From the NCBI RefSeq assembly GCF_005924265.1, contig NZ_VCLB01000002.1, forward strand, positions 124,001-188,000: a stretch of DNA of 64,000 nucleotides, written 5' to 3'. Below, one piece after another: positions 26,124 to 34,618 of this stretch; position 1 is the first letter of the stretch; each line of letters opens with the position of its first letter. A program made the position numbers and the translations under genes. Below the pieces are notes generated by a model. That model did not search any database. It was not told where the DNA came from and saw nothing but the letters and a program-made list of their open reading frames with translations. Source of the DNA: Martelella lutilitoris. Its GTDB lineage: Bacteria; Pseudomonadota; Alphaproteobacteria; Rhizobiales; Rhizobiaceae.

Positions 26124-26990
26124 ATGCTATACGCACAGATCCTCCTCAACGGGCTGGTGCTGGGCGGGCTCTATGCCTGTATCTCGGTCGGCTTCTCACT
26201 GGTGTGGGGTGTCCTGAACGTCATCAACGTGCTGCACGGCTCGTTTGTCGTTCTTGGCTCATACATCGCCTATTTTGCCTATGTTCACCTCGGCATTCAC
26301 CCGTTCGTTTCGGTCATCATCGCCGGCGCGCTTTTGTTCGCGCTCGGCTATGTGGTGCAACTCGGGCTGATCAACCGGGTGGTCGGCGCGCCGGTTTTGA
26401 CGACGCTGGTGCTGACCTTCGGTCTCGACCTTCTGTTGAACAACGGCATGCTGCTGGCCTTCAGTGCTGACTATCGCTCGGTGCAGCTTGGCAATCCGCT
26501 TGGCAGCAAGGTGATTGCCGGACTGGTGTTTCCGCTCGACCGGCTGATGGCAATGCTGCTCGCAGGCGTCCTGACCGGGCTTTTATACCTGCTGCTGGTG
26601 CGCTCGAAGATCGGCCATGCCATCGTTGCCGTGCGCATGGACCGGGAGGCGGCAGCCCTGATGGGCGTCGACGTGAAGACGATCTACGCGATTACCTTCG
26701 GCATTGGTGCGCTGATGGCCGGTGCCGCGGGCAGTCTCTTGAGCCTCGTTTTCCCGATCTCGCCGCTGGCAAGCTCGGAATATCTGTCGATCGCCTTCAT
26801 CGTCTGCGTTCTCGGCGGGCTCGGCAGCATTGCCGGCGCCATTGTGGGCGGGCTGGCGCTCGGCCTCATCCAGAGTTTCGGCGCGCTATTCATCGGCCCG
26901 GAACACGGGCTGACGATCGCCTTCGTCCTGCTCATCCTGCTCCTGATCTTCAAGCCGACCGGCATCATGGGCCGCAGGGGGTATGAATGA
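26124..26990 (+). CDS. livH: Branched-chain-type ABC transporter permease (LivH)
   Basis: A 288-residue inner-membrane permease. The N terminus YAQILLNGLVLGGLYACISVG and the following LVWGVLNVINVLHGSFVVLG are the LivH signature region, and the coupling loop is around DREAAALMGVDVKTIY. It pairs with LivM, whose start overlaps its stop by ATGA. The ribosome site is weak, and a structured spacer separates it from the SBP gene. The symbol reflects the position in a livHMGF set, not proof of leucine transport. Confidence 0.93.
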   Translation: MLYAQILLNGLVLGGLYACISVGFSLVWGVLNVINVLHGSFVVLGSYIAYFAYVHLGIHPFVSVIIAGALLFALGYVVQLGLINRVVGAPVLTTLVLTFGLDLLLNNGMLLAFSADYRSVQLGNPLGSKVIAGLVFPLDRLMAMLLAGVLTGLLYLLLVRSKIGHAIVAVRMDREAAALMGVDVKTIYAITFGIGALMAGAAGSLLSLVFPISPLASSEYLSIAFIVCVLGGLGSIAGAIVGGLALGLIQSFGALFIGPEHGLTIAFVLLILLLIFKPTGIMGRRGYE

Positions 26991-27931
26991 GAAATCCGCT
27001 GATTGCCCTCGGCTTCTTTGCCCTCATCGCCTTCCTGCCGGTCTTCGGAGATAATTACCTTCTGCGCCTTGGCACGATGTTCGCCATGTATGCGGTGCTG
27101 TCTCAATCCTGGAACATCATCGGCGGTTATGCCGGCTATCCGTCCTTTGCAACGGCCGCCTTCTTCGGACTTGGCGCCTATACGGGCGCCATCCTGCAGG
27201 GGCTCGGCCTTGCCATGCCGCTGGCCTGGGCGGCGGCCGGGGTGATGGCCGCAGCCTTCGCCGCCGCCATGGGCGCTGCCATCCTGCACCTCAAAGGGCA
27301 TTACTTCGCCATTGCCAGCCTCGTCCTTGCCGAAGTGCTTCTGGAAGTCACCACCTCTTGGACCAGCCTGACGGGCGGCGGCATGGGGCTCAACCTGCCG
27401 ATCATCCGCATGTCGGTCACCGCCCAGGCGCGCCTGTTCTTCTGGTCGATGCTCACCCTTGCCGTGCTCACCTTCCTGATGAGTTGGTATGTCTCGGCCG
27501 GACGCATCGGCTTTGCCCTTCGCTGCATCCGCCAGAACGAGGATGCCTCCTCCATGGTCGGCATCAACACCACGCTCTACAAGATCATCGCCTTTGTGCT
27601 TTCCGCCCTGTTCGTCGGCTCCGCCGGCGCGCTCTATGCTTCATGGGTGTTCTACATCGAACCGCCGGACGTCTATTCGGTGATGACCACGGTCCGCCCG
27701 ATCGTGATGACCATGCTTGGCGGGCCCGGAACGCTCCTCGGACCGGTCATCGGGTCCGGCATCTTCCTCGTCATCGAGGAAGTGGTCTGGCGCAATTTCC
27801 TCTCCATCCACGCCGCCGTTCTCGGCATCCTCATTGTCGGACTGATCTTCTACCTGCCCAACGGCGTCGTCGGCGCCGCCATGCGCAAATGGCGCAAGCG
27901 CTCGACACACAAAACGGAGACCAAGCCATGA
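26987..27931 (+). CDS. livM: Branched-chain-type ABC transporter permease (LivM)
   Basis: A 314-residue permease with the LivM pattern: a run of hydrophobic helices, SQSWNIIGGYAGYPSFA and FFGLGAYTGA near residues 40-70, and the coupling loop AGRIGFALRCIRQNEDASSM with VGINTTLYKI. A basic tail (RKWRKRSTHKTETKP) follows the last helix. It overlaps LivH by 4 bases and LivG by 4 bases, so the four transporter genes are translationally coupled. It works with LivH as the membrane channel for the LivK-like receptor. Confidence 0.93.
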   Translation: MRNPLIALGFFALIAFLPVFGDNYLLRLGTMFAMYAVLSQSWNIIGGYAGYPSFATAAFFGLGAYTGAILQGLGLAMPLAWAAAGVMAAAFAAAMGAAILHLKGHYFAIASLVLAEVLLEVTTSWTSLTGGGMGLNLPIIRMSVTAQARLFFWSMLTLAVLTFLMSWYVSAGRIGFALRCIRQNEDASSMVGINTTLYKIIAFVLSALFVGSAGALYASWVFYIEPPDVYSVMTTVRPIVMTMLGGPGTLLGPVIGSGIFLVIEEVVWRNFLSIHAAVLGILIVGLIFYLPNGVVGAAMRKWRKRSTHKTETKP

Positions 27932-28683
27932 GTATCCTTGAACTCAAGGGCCTGACCCAGCGGTTCGGCGGGCTGACGGCGGTGAACGAAGTCGACCTTT
28001 CGGTGGAACCGGGCGAGATTGTCGGTCTGATCGGCCCCAACGGCGCGGGAAAGACCACGCTCGTCAATCTGGTAACGGGCGTCTTCAAGCCGTCTTCCGG
28101 CAGCGTCATCTATGACGGCCGGCGCATCGACGGCATGAAGCCCTATCAGATCAGCCGGCTCGGCGTTGCCCGAACCTATCAGGTGGTCCAGCCGTTTCCC
28201 GAAATGACCGTGCTGGAAAACGTCATGGCGCCGGCGGTCTTTGCCGCGGGGGCCGCCTCCACCACCGAGGCGATGCACGCCGCCGACGAGGCGATCGAAT
28301 TCCTCGGGCTGAAACAGCATCGCGACACGCTGGCGGGCGAACTGACCCTTGCCGGCCGCAAGCGACTGGAGCTCGCCAAGAGCCTCGCCATGAAGCCGAA
28401 GGTGCTGCTGCTCGACGAGGTCAATGCCGGGCTCAACCCGGCGGAGATCGAGACGGCGCTCGAGATGATCCGGTCGATTGCGGCGCGCGGGGTCACCATC
28501 ATCCTGATCGAGCATCTGATGAAGGTGGTGATGAGCCTCTGCACCCGCATTGTCGTCCTGCATCACGGCGCCAAGATCGCCGAAGGCCGGCCGGACGAGA
28601 TCACGCGAAACGAGAAGGTGATCGAGGCCTATCTCGGCAATCGTTATGCGAAAGCCAATGCCGGGGAGAAAGCCGATGTCTGA
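27928..28683 (+). CDS. livG: Branched-chain-type ABC transporter ATPase (LivG)
   Basis: A 251-residue ATPase with Walker A GPNGAGKTTLVNLVTG, a Q-loop (RTYQVVQPF) and Walker B VLLLDEVNAGLNP. The signature region reads LTLAGRKRLELAKSL, so the usual LSGGQ-like motif is LTLAGR, as in many LivG relatives. The C-terminal Liv-specific extension (HHGAKIAEGRPDEI and beyond) is present. The start at ATG 27928 overlaps LivM as ATGA; a longer frame upstream runs antisense-like through LivM and was rejected. It forms a heterodimer with LivF. Confidence 0.93.
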   Translation: MSILELKGLTQRFGGLTAVNEVDLSVEPGEIVGLIGPNGAGKTTLVNLVTGVFKPSSGSVIYDGRRIDGMKPYQISRLGVARTYQVVQPFPEMTVLENVMAPAVFAAGAASTTEAMHAADEAIEFLGLKQHRDTLAGELTLAGRKRLELAKSLAMKPKVLLLDEVNAGLNPAEIETALEMIRSIAARGVTIILIEHLMKVVMSLCTRIVVLHHGAKIAEGRPDEITRNEKVIEAYLGNRYAKANAGEKADV

Positions 28684-29395
28684 ACCATTCTTCCAGATCG
28701 ACAAGCTTGAGGCCGGCTACGGCGAAATCCGGGTTCTCTGGGGCATCGATCTTGCCGTCAATGCCGGCGAGATCGTCTGCCTGATCGGCTCCAACGGCGC
28801 GGGCAAGACGACGCTGCTGCGCACGATCTCCGGCCTGCTTCCGCCAACGGCGGGCAGCATCCTGATCGATGGCCAGGACCTGGCAGGCGCCGACACGCGC
28901 CGGATCCTGACGGGCGGCATTGCTCATGTGCCCGAAGGCCGGCGTCTGTTTCGCACCATGTCGGTAAAGGACAATCTGATGATGGGCGCCTATCTCAGGA
29001 AAAGGGACGCCTCGGTCGAGGAAGACCTCGAACGGGTCATGACCATGTTCCCGCGCCTTGCCGAACGGGCGCATCAGGATGCCTCGACGCTGTCGGGCGG
29101 CGAGCAGCAGATGTGCGCGATCGGCCGCGGGATCATGAGTCGTCCGAAACTGCTGATGATCGACGAACTCTCGCTCGGTCTCGCCCCGCGCGCCGTCGAA
29201 CTCCTGAGCGAATCCCTCATCGAAATCAACAAGACCGGCGTCGCCATCCTGCTTGTCGAGCAGGATGTGATGACCGCGCTCGACCTTGCCCATCGCGGCT
29301 ATGTGATCGATCGCGGCCGGATTTCCCTTGCAGCCACTTCAGAAGAACTCCGTCAGGAGCCCACCGTGCGCGAAGCCTATATCGGCGCGGCCTGA
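28676..29395 (+). CDS. livF: Branched-chain-type ABC transporter ATPase (LivF)
   Basis: A 239-residue ATPase with Walker A GSNGAGKTTLLR, the family element HVPEGRRLF, signature LSGGEQQMCAIGR, Walker B LLMIDELSLGLAP and H-loop region VEQD. ATG 28676 overlaps the end of livG by 8 bases and has GGGGAGA in front. An earlier in-frame start within livG is less likely. It completes the five-component importer; the ALDH gene starts 30 bases downstream. Confidence 0.93.
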   Translation: MSEPFFQIDKLEAGYGEIRVLWGIDLAVNAGEIVCLIGSNGAGKTTLLRTISGLLPPTAGSILIDGQDLAGADTRRILTGGIAHVPEGRRLFRTMSVKDNLMMGAYLRKRDASVEEDLERVMTMFPRLAERAHQDASTLSGGEQQMCAIGRGIMSRPKLLMIDELSLGLAPRAVELLSESLIEINKTGVAILLVEQDVMTALDLAHRGYVIDRGRISLAATSEELRQEPTVREAYIGAA

Positions 29396-29425
29396 CATTT
29401 AAAGAAAACACAGAAAGCAACTCCA

Positions 29426-30904
29426 ATGCACGCTTCCCAGAATCCCGATCCCCGCCAGGACGCCATTCTCTCGCCCTATGACGGCAGCCTCGTCGGGCAT
29501 ATGCCGGTTTCGGAAGAGGTCGATGTCGAACAGGCCATCCTGACGGCGCAAAAGGGCTTCGACATGATGCGCAAGCTTCCGCGTTTCGTGCGCGCCGATA
29601 TTCTCGATCGCACCGCGGACCTGATCGAGGCGCGAAAGGACGAGTTCGTCCGCCTCATCGCGGCGGAAGCGGGAAAGCCGCTTTATGATGCGCGCGGCGA
29701 GATATCGCGTTCGCTTCTGAACCTGCGCGGTGCGGCCCGCGAGGCGCGCGCCTTCGGCGGCGAGGAAGTGCCGCTCGATATCGATGGCGCGGTCTTCGAA
29801 TACCAGACGGCGTCTGCCGATGGCAGTCCGCTCGATCTGTCGAAGGCCGATCTGGCAACGCTCAACGGGCTTGGCCGGCGCATCGGCATCGCGCGAAGGT
29901 TCCCGATCGGTCCGATCCTCGCGATCACGCCGTTCAACTTTCCGCTGAACCTGGTGCTGCACAAGCTGGCGCCGGCCTTCGCCGTGGGCAATTCGGTCAT
30001 CCTCAAGCCCGCGCCGCAGACCCCGCTCACCAGCCGGTTGCTCGCCGAGGTCATGGTTGAGGCCGGTCTGCCTGAGGAGGCGCTGACGGTGGTGCATTGC
30101 GATGTGCCGCTGGCCGAAAAGCTTGTGCGCGACGATCGCATCGCCATGGTCACCTTCACCGGCAGCGTGCCGGTCGGCTGGCATATCAAATCGCTGAGCG
30201 GCAAGAAGAAGGTTTCGCTCGAACTCGGCGGCAATGGCGCGGTGGTCGTCTCCGAGGATGCCGATATCGCCTTTGCAGCGGCGCGTTGCGTGCGCGGCGG
30301 CGTCGTCTATGGCGGCCAGTATTGCATCGGCGTCCAGCGCATTTTCGTGCATGAAGAGGTCTATGACGCCTTCGAGAAGGAACTGGTGGCCCGAGTGGAA
30401 GCCTGCAAGGTCGGCAATCCGATGGAGGAGGGGGTCGATGTCGGGCCGGTGATCGACGAGCGCTCGGCGATGCGCATCGAAAGCTGGATCAACGAGGCGG
30501 TCGAGCAGGGCGCGCGCGTTCTGACCGGCGGCACGCGCGAGAAAGCCGTCATTGCACCGACAGTGCTGACCGACACGAAGCCCGACATGAAGGTCGAGGC
30601 CGACGAGATTTTCGGCCCGGTGGTGACGCTGACCAAGGTGAAGGATGCCGATGAGGGCGTTCGCCGCGCCGCCGACAGCCGGTTCGGCCTGCAGGGCGGG
30701 TTCTTCACCAACGACATGAAGGCCGCCTTCCGCGCGCTGGAGGACTGGGATGTCGGGGCGCTGATGATCAATGACGTGCCGATCTACCGCATCGACACCA
30801 TGCCCTTCGGGGGCTGGAAGGATTCCGGCCTCGGACGCGAGGGCACGCGCTATGCGATGGACAGCATGACCGACATCAAGCTCCTTGTGGTCAATTATGG
30901 CTGA
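29426..30904 (+). CDS. NAD(P)-dependent aldehyde dehydrogenase
   Basis: A 492-residue ALDH superfamily enzyme. The oxyanion asparagine lies in TPFNFP, the cofactor-binding FTGS in MVTFTGS, the general base is E266 in LELGGNG and the catalytic nucleophile C300 in GGQYCIG; EIFGPVV follows near residue 394. It oxidises an aldehyde to the acid in the cytoplasm; the closest functional groups by eye are semialdehyde or lactaldehyde dehydrogenases, but the substrate is not clear. It overlaps the aspartate dehydrogenase gene by 8 bases and follows the Liv transporter, so both probably act on the imported compound. Confidence 0.92.
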   Translation: MHASQNPDPRQDAILSPYDGSLVGHMPVSEEVDVEQAILTAQKGFDMMRKLPRFVRADILDRTADLIEARKDEFVRLIAAEAGKPLYDARGEISRSLLNLRGAAREARAFGGEEVPLDIDGAVFEYQTASADGSPLDLSKADLATLNGLGRRIGIARRFPIGPILAITPFNFPLNLVLHKLAPAFAVGNSVILKPAPQTPLTSRLLAEVMVEAGLPEEALTVVHCDVPLAEKLVRDDRIAMVTFTGSVPVGWHIKSLSGKKKVSLELGGNGAVVVSEDADIAFAAARCVRGGVVYGGQYCIGVQRIFVHEEVYDAFEKELVARVEACKVGNPMEEGVDVGPVIDERSAMRIESWINEAVEQGARVLTGGTREKAVIAPTVLTDTKPDMKVEADEIFGPVVTLTKVKDADEGVRRAADSRFGLQGGFFTNDMKAAFRALEDWDVGALMINDVPIYRIDTMPFGGWKDSGLGREGTRYAMDSMTDIKLLVVNYG

Positions 30905-31712
30905 ACCGTTGAGGGTCGCAGTCGCCGGGCTGGGGTCGATCGGCATGCGTGTGGCGGCGGCGCTTGATCAGGGGATCGAGGGTCTTGAGCTGAAAGCCGT
31001 CGCCGTCCGTGACGCGGCAACTGCAGGCGCGCGACTTGCGGGCCTGCGATCATCCCCCGTTATCCTGCCGCTTGCCGACCTGCCGGAAGCCGCCGATATC
31101 GTGGTCGAATGTCTGCCGCCATCGGCCTTTTCGGTGCTCGCGAACGCGATGCTGAACCACGGCGGCAAAACTTTCGTTGTCGCAAGCGTCGGGCAATTGC
31201 TGTGCTCCGATGGCTTTCTCGATGCCGCACGCGCAGCAGACCTCGCCATCCTTGCGCCATCCGGTGCGATTGCCGGACTTGACGGGTTGCGGGCCGCGCG
31301 CGAGATCGGACTGGAGGCTGTGGCGTTGAAAACCCGCAAACCGCCGCTTTCCTTCGGTGACGGCGTCAGGATCGGCGACAAGACCGTCGCGGCGTCCGAG
31401 ATCAAAGAGCCCACATGCCTCTTCTCCGGCAGTGCCCGGCAATCGATCGCGGCCTTCCCCAAAAACATCAATGTGGCGGCGACCGTCGCCCTTGCAGGGC
31501 TCGGTGCCGATCGGACGTCTGTCGAGATATGGGCCGATCCCGGCATCGCCATGAATACCCATGAAATCACCATCCGCTCCAAAGGCGGCACGATCACGGC
31601 CGTGTCGGAAAACCTGCCCGATGCGGACAATCCGAAGAGCAGCGCAATCACGGCCTACAGCATCATCGCTGCCCTGAGGCGCATGGAAAGTGTCGTTTCG
31701 GTCGGCTCGTGA
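30897..31712 (+). CDS. L-aspartate dehydrogenase-like protein (NadX family)
   Basis: A 271-residue NAD(P)-dependent enzyme with an N-terminal Rossmann fold (VAVAGLGSIGMRVA) and the C-terminal DUF108 domain. FPKNINVAATVALAG and the catalytic histidine H222 in MNTHEI match aspartate dehydrogenase, which interconverts aspartate and iminoaspartate/oxaloacetate plus ammonia. ATG 30897 overlaps the ALDH stop by 8 bases. In many bacteria the enzyme serves NAD synthesis with nadA/nadC, but those genes are absent here and the context is catabolic, so it may act on another amino acid. It precedes a probable imine-hydrolysing RidA-like protein. Confidence 0.88.
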   Translation: MAEPLRVAVAGLGSIGMRVAAALDQGIEGLELKAVAVRDAATAGARLAGLRSSPVILPLADLPEAADIVVECLPPSAFSVLANAMLNHGGKTFVVASVGQLLCSDGFLDAARAADLAILAPSGAIAGLDGLRAAREIGLEAVALKTRKPPLSFGDGVRIGDKTVAASEIKEPTCLFSGSARQSIAAFPKNINVAATVALAGLGADRTSVEIWADPGIAMNTHEITIRSKGGTITAVSENLPDADNPKSSAITAYSIIAALRRMESVVSVGS

Positions 31713-31745
31713 GCCGCAGCACATATCAGACAGAAGGAATTGACT

Positions 31746-32492
31746 ATGCAGACAAAAACCATGGCGGCCGGTGGTTACCACTATATTCCCGGCGTGATGC
31801 AGTATTCAGCCGGCGTTGCGGCCCTCGAGGGCTACCGCATCGTCCGCGCCCGCTTTTTCGATGTCGTGCCGATGAAAGAGGGCTTTGAGCGCATCGCCGC
31901 CCATCTCGCCGAAATCGGCCGGCCGCCGGAAGCCTTCTGCGCCTGTGAAATGCGCTCGCCCGGCCAGTTCAGCGAGGATGGGTTCGCCGCCTTCAATACG
32001 CTTTACGCGGAAACCTTGCGTGCCTGGAACATCATGGAAGGCGACGACAATCCGGTGGCGCGCTCCAATATCTGCCCCGAGATCGGCGCGCCGGAGGAGC
32101 CGGGCTTCCATGCCTTCTGCTACACGGTGAAGGATGGGGACGCACCGAAGACCTTCGCGATCGCCGGCTCCGGCGAGGTGCCTGAAGGCAAGGCCAATTA
32201 CCGCGATCATATCGTCCGGCCGGGTGAAACCAGTCCCGAGGCCATTCGCGAGAAAGCGGCCTTTGTGCTTAACGAGATGGAGCGCCGCATGGGCTTTTTC
32301 GGCGGCAAGTGGGCGGATACCACAGCGGCGCAAATCTATTCGGTCCATGACATCCACCCGCTGATCGAGACGGAGCTTGCGCCGCGAGGCGTTCACCGCA
32401 ACGGACTTGCCTGGCACTATAACCGGCCGCCGATCGTCGGTCTGGAATATGAGATGGACTGCCGGCGCGTGTTCGACGAAATCGTTCTTTGA
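31746..32492 (+). CDS. Uncharacterised protein with a probable duplicated RidA-like fold
   Basis: A 248-residue soluble protein that I cannot name with certainty. Both halves show RidA/YjgF-like features: the first has PPEAFCACEMRSPGQFSEDGF then AAFNTLYAETLRAW and ARSNICPEI, the second has GSGEVPEGKANYRD, EKAAFVLNEMERRMGF and AAQIYSVHDIHP. RidA proteins deaminate reactive enamines/imines, and some members are 2-aminomuconate deaminases. Its partner genes encode an aldehyde dehydrogenase and an aspartate dehydrogenase, which would fit a pathway with imine intermediates. AAGGAAT precedes ATG 31746; a TTG six bases earlier is less likely. The function is inferred. Confidence 0.6.
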   Translation: MQTKTMAAGGYHYIPGVMQYSAGVAALEGYRIVRARFFDVVPMKEGFERIAAHLAEIGRPPEAFCACEMRSPGQFSEDGFAAFNTLYAETLRAWNIMEGDDNPVARSNICPEIGAPEEPGFHAFCYTVKDGDAPKTFAIAGSGEVPEGKANYRDHIVRPGETSPEAIREKAAFVLNEMERRMGFFGGKWADTTAAQIYSVHDIHPLIETELAPRGVHRNGLAWHYNRPPIVGLEYEMDCRRVFDEIVL

Positions 32493-32653
32493 AATGGCAC
32501 GGGCGCGGCGTCTGGTGGAAACTCAGTCTGGCATGTCTTCGGGAAACAAGCGCTTAAAGACGTCGCTTTGCCCACGGCAGCCGTGATGAATTGACGGATG
32601 GTAGCGAGCAAAAAACAGTGTCCAGGTCCTGCCCCGGAAACCAAAATCATCCA

Positions 32654-32683
32654 AAGCCCTCGCAAAAAAAAACGCGGGGGCTT
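32654..32683. terminator. Candidate bidirectional terminator hairpin
   Basis: AAGCCCTCGC (32654-32663) pairs with GCGGGGGCTT (32674-32683) with one G-T pair around a loop of nine A and one C. It lies between the convergent RidA-like and M28 peptidase genes and is followed by CTTATATAAC on the plus strand. The rest of 32493-32714 shows nothing else. Confidence 0.55.
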
Positions 32684-32714
32684 CTTATATAACTACGAAA
32701 GCGCAAGGGACGGC

Positions 32715-34430
32715 TTACTTGATAAGCGCCCTTGCTTCCTTCAAGGCCGCGATCACCCGGTTCTGGCCGCGCACGAGCTGGGTGCGGGCAAAGCCGAGCT
32801 TGGCCGGACCGAGCTTGTCGAGATCGGCTGCCGCCGAGAGGGCGGGCAGCGGCGGGATCGGCACGGCGGGGTCATGCCGGAAGCGCTGTTCACGAGTGAA
32901 ATTCAGCGGGATCAGGATGCGCGCGAGTTTCCGGATCACGACATTGGCGGTGGCCGGCGTCACCGAACCATCCTCGATGCCTGCGTAGAAGGCTTCCAGA
33001 GAAGCCTTCAGGGCCTCGGCGGCTTGCATTGCTGGCGCCAGATCGAAGCGATCGCCAGCCTTTTTCTGATAGTCCGCGATCGTAGCGATGAACTCCCCGG
33101 CCGTCTTGCGCCAGTCAAACGGCAGGATTTCCGCGTTGGCATTGCGCAGCACGGCCAGAAGATAGACCTTGATGTCGCGCAGAAGAATATCCTTGTCGGC
33201 GATTTCGAGCGTGTCATTCTCGGTATGCCAGGCGATATTGCCGCCGCAGCCGCCGACCGTGTAATAGCCCTTCTCCTCCCGCGCGCGCTCGGCCATGGTC
33301 GATGACAGCATCAGATAGCTCGAAAGCCCGATATTGTTGAAGGAATAGTCGCCGGCGCGGTGCGGACGTTCGCCCTCGGCCTTCTTGCCGGCCACTTCCT
33401 CGATCACCTCGGAGAGGAAATCCTCGGTCTCGCTCATCATGCACAGATTGATGAATTCGGTTGCCCAGCGGCAGCCGGGGCTGTCGCAATTGACAGAGGC
33501 GATGCAGTTCTCGTCCAGATCGAGCGCGAAATTGTCGGAAAACCAGGTGGAGCCGGCATAACGCCCGGTCGAGTGGCCCGGCCACCAGCACACGCGCACG
33601 GAACGCTTCAGCTTGTCGCGGTTTTCGTAAAGAACCCGCGCCATTTCCAGAAGCGAGGCATCGCCTGTGGCGTTGTCGCCGACGCCGACATCCCAGCTGT
33701 CGAGATGGCCGTGCAGCAGGATGTACTTTTCGGGCTCTTCCGCGCCCTCGATGAAGACTTCCGGCAGTTTGGAGGAAAACCAGCCCTCTTCCATTTCGGC
33801 AAACACAGTAACTTGCGCGCCCGCCTTCGCCAGCTCGATCAGCTGATCGCCGCCTTCACGGTTGACGGCGACGGCCGGAATGCGCGGCTTGCGGGGCAGG
33901 TCATCGAGATCCGGCGTGCCCCAGACGGTGGTGCAGATGCCCCAGTGAATGTCGACGCCGGGGTTGATGGCGATCACGCCGATTGCGCCAAGCTCGGTAA
34001 ACTGGGCGACCAGGCCCGGATTGGCGAAGCCCTCCGACAACACGATCTTGCCGGAAACGCGGGCGGCGAGATCGCTCGCATCCTCCACCGAGCGTTCGAA
34101 CATGGTCGAAATCGCCTTCGGCTGGTTGCTCGGCACATAGACGAGTTCGCCGGAAAGGCCATCGCGCGCATCGACGCAATAGGCCGGCGGCTTGGCGCGG
34201 AAGGTCTTGCCGTCGGCCTCCACGCGGGCCTTGCCCGGCAGGCTCAAGAAGAGCTCCGGCTGGTGCATTGTCACCGGCACGCCGTATTTTTCAAGACGCG
34301 CCTTCACCTCGTCCATGCCGCGGTTCACATCGTCCGGATGCTCGCGCTTGTAGGTGGAAAAGCTCTCGACCAGCGCCCAGGGGGCATCAAGCGAAACGGC
34401 GCCGAGAATGGCGGATTCGATATCGTTCAC
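32715..34430 (-). CDS. M28-family metallopeptidase-like protein with PA domain
   Basis: A 571-residue protein without signal peptide. Metal ligands of the M28 (aminopeptidase Y) fold appear as H242 and D244 in HGHLDSW, D252 in VGDNATG, D in NCDSPG and H in AWHTEND. A PA-like insertion lies around 95-210. The expected catalytic Glu-Glu motif (EExGLxGS) is replaced by PGHSTGRYAGS (284-294), a variant shared by a known M28 subgroup. GTG 34430 is used because GAGGAAA lies in front. It is transcribed from its own promoter region, which carries an operator-like palindrome also found next to the neighbouring IclR gene. It probably hydrolyses the imported peptide or amide. Confidence 0.85.
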   Translation of the reverse strand: MNDIESAILGAVSLDAPWALVESFSTYKREHPDDVNRGMDEVKARLEKYGVPVTMHQPELFLSLPGKARVEADGKTFRAKPPAYCVDARDGLSGELVYVPSNQPKAISTMFERSVEDASDLAARVSGKIVLSEGFANPGLVAQFTELGAIGVIAINPGVDIHWGICTTVWGTPDLDDLPRKPRIPAVAVNREGGDQLIELAKAGAQVTVFAEMEEGWFSSKLPEVFIEGAEEPEKYILLHGHLDSWDVGVGDNATGDASLLEMARVLYENRDKLKRSVRVCWWPGHSTGRYAGSTWFSDNFALDLDENCIASVNCDSPGCRWATEFINLCMMSETEDFLSEVIEEVAGKKAEGERPHRAGDYSFNNIGLSSYLMLSSTMAERAREEKGYYTVGGCGGNIAWHTENDTLEIADKDILLRDIKVYLLAVLRNANAEILPFDWRKTAGEFIATIADYQKKAGDRFDLAPAMQAAEALKASLEAFYAGIEDGSVTPATANVVIRKLARILIPLNFTREQRFRHDPAVPIPPLPALSAAADLDKLGPAKLGFARTQLVRGQNRVIAALKEARALIK

Positions 34431-34458
34431 AGCTGTTTTCCTCTGTCTGTTTTATTAG

Positions 34459-34475
34459 ATAAAACGATGTTTTAT
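34459..34475. promoter_or_regulatory. IclR-type operator candidate upstream of the M28 gene
   Basis: ATAAAAC-GAT-GTTTTAT is a perfect 7-3-7 palindrome 29 bases upstream of the M28 start codon (GTG 34430). The same pattern in weaker form is at 35473-35489. The adjacent IclR regulator (34619-35401) is the natural candidate to bind it. Confidence 0.55.
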
Positions 34476-34618
34476 TTTTTAGCGTAACAGAGGAGTTTGA
34501 CCGCTGCAAGCGTTCCTGCATCGCGTCCTGGCGAATAGAAGGGAGAACCGTCAGCGGAGCGAGGCCGGCAATTCAGACGATGAAGGGCGAACGGGCATGC
34601 TGGCCACGGCAGGCAGGC

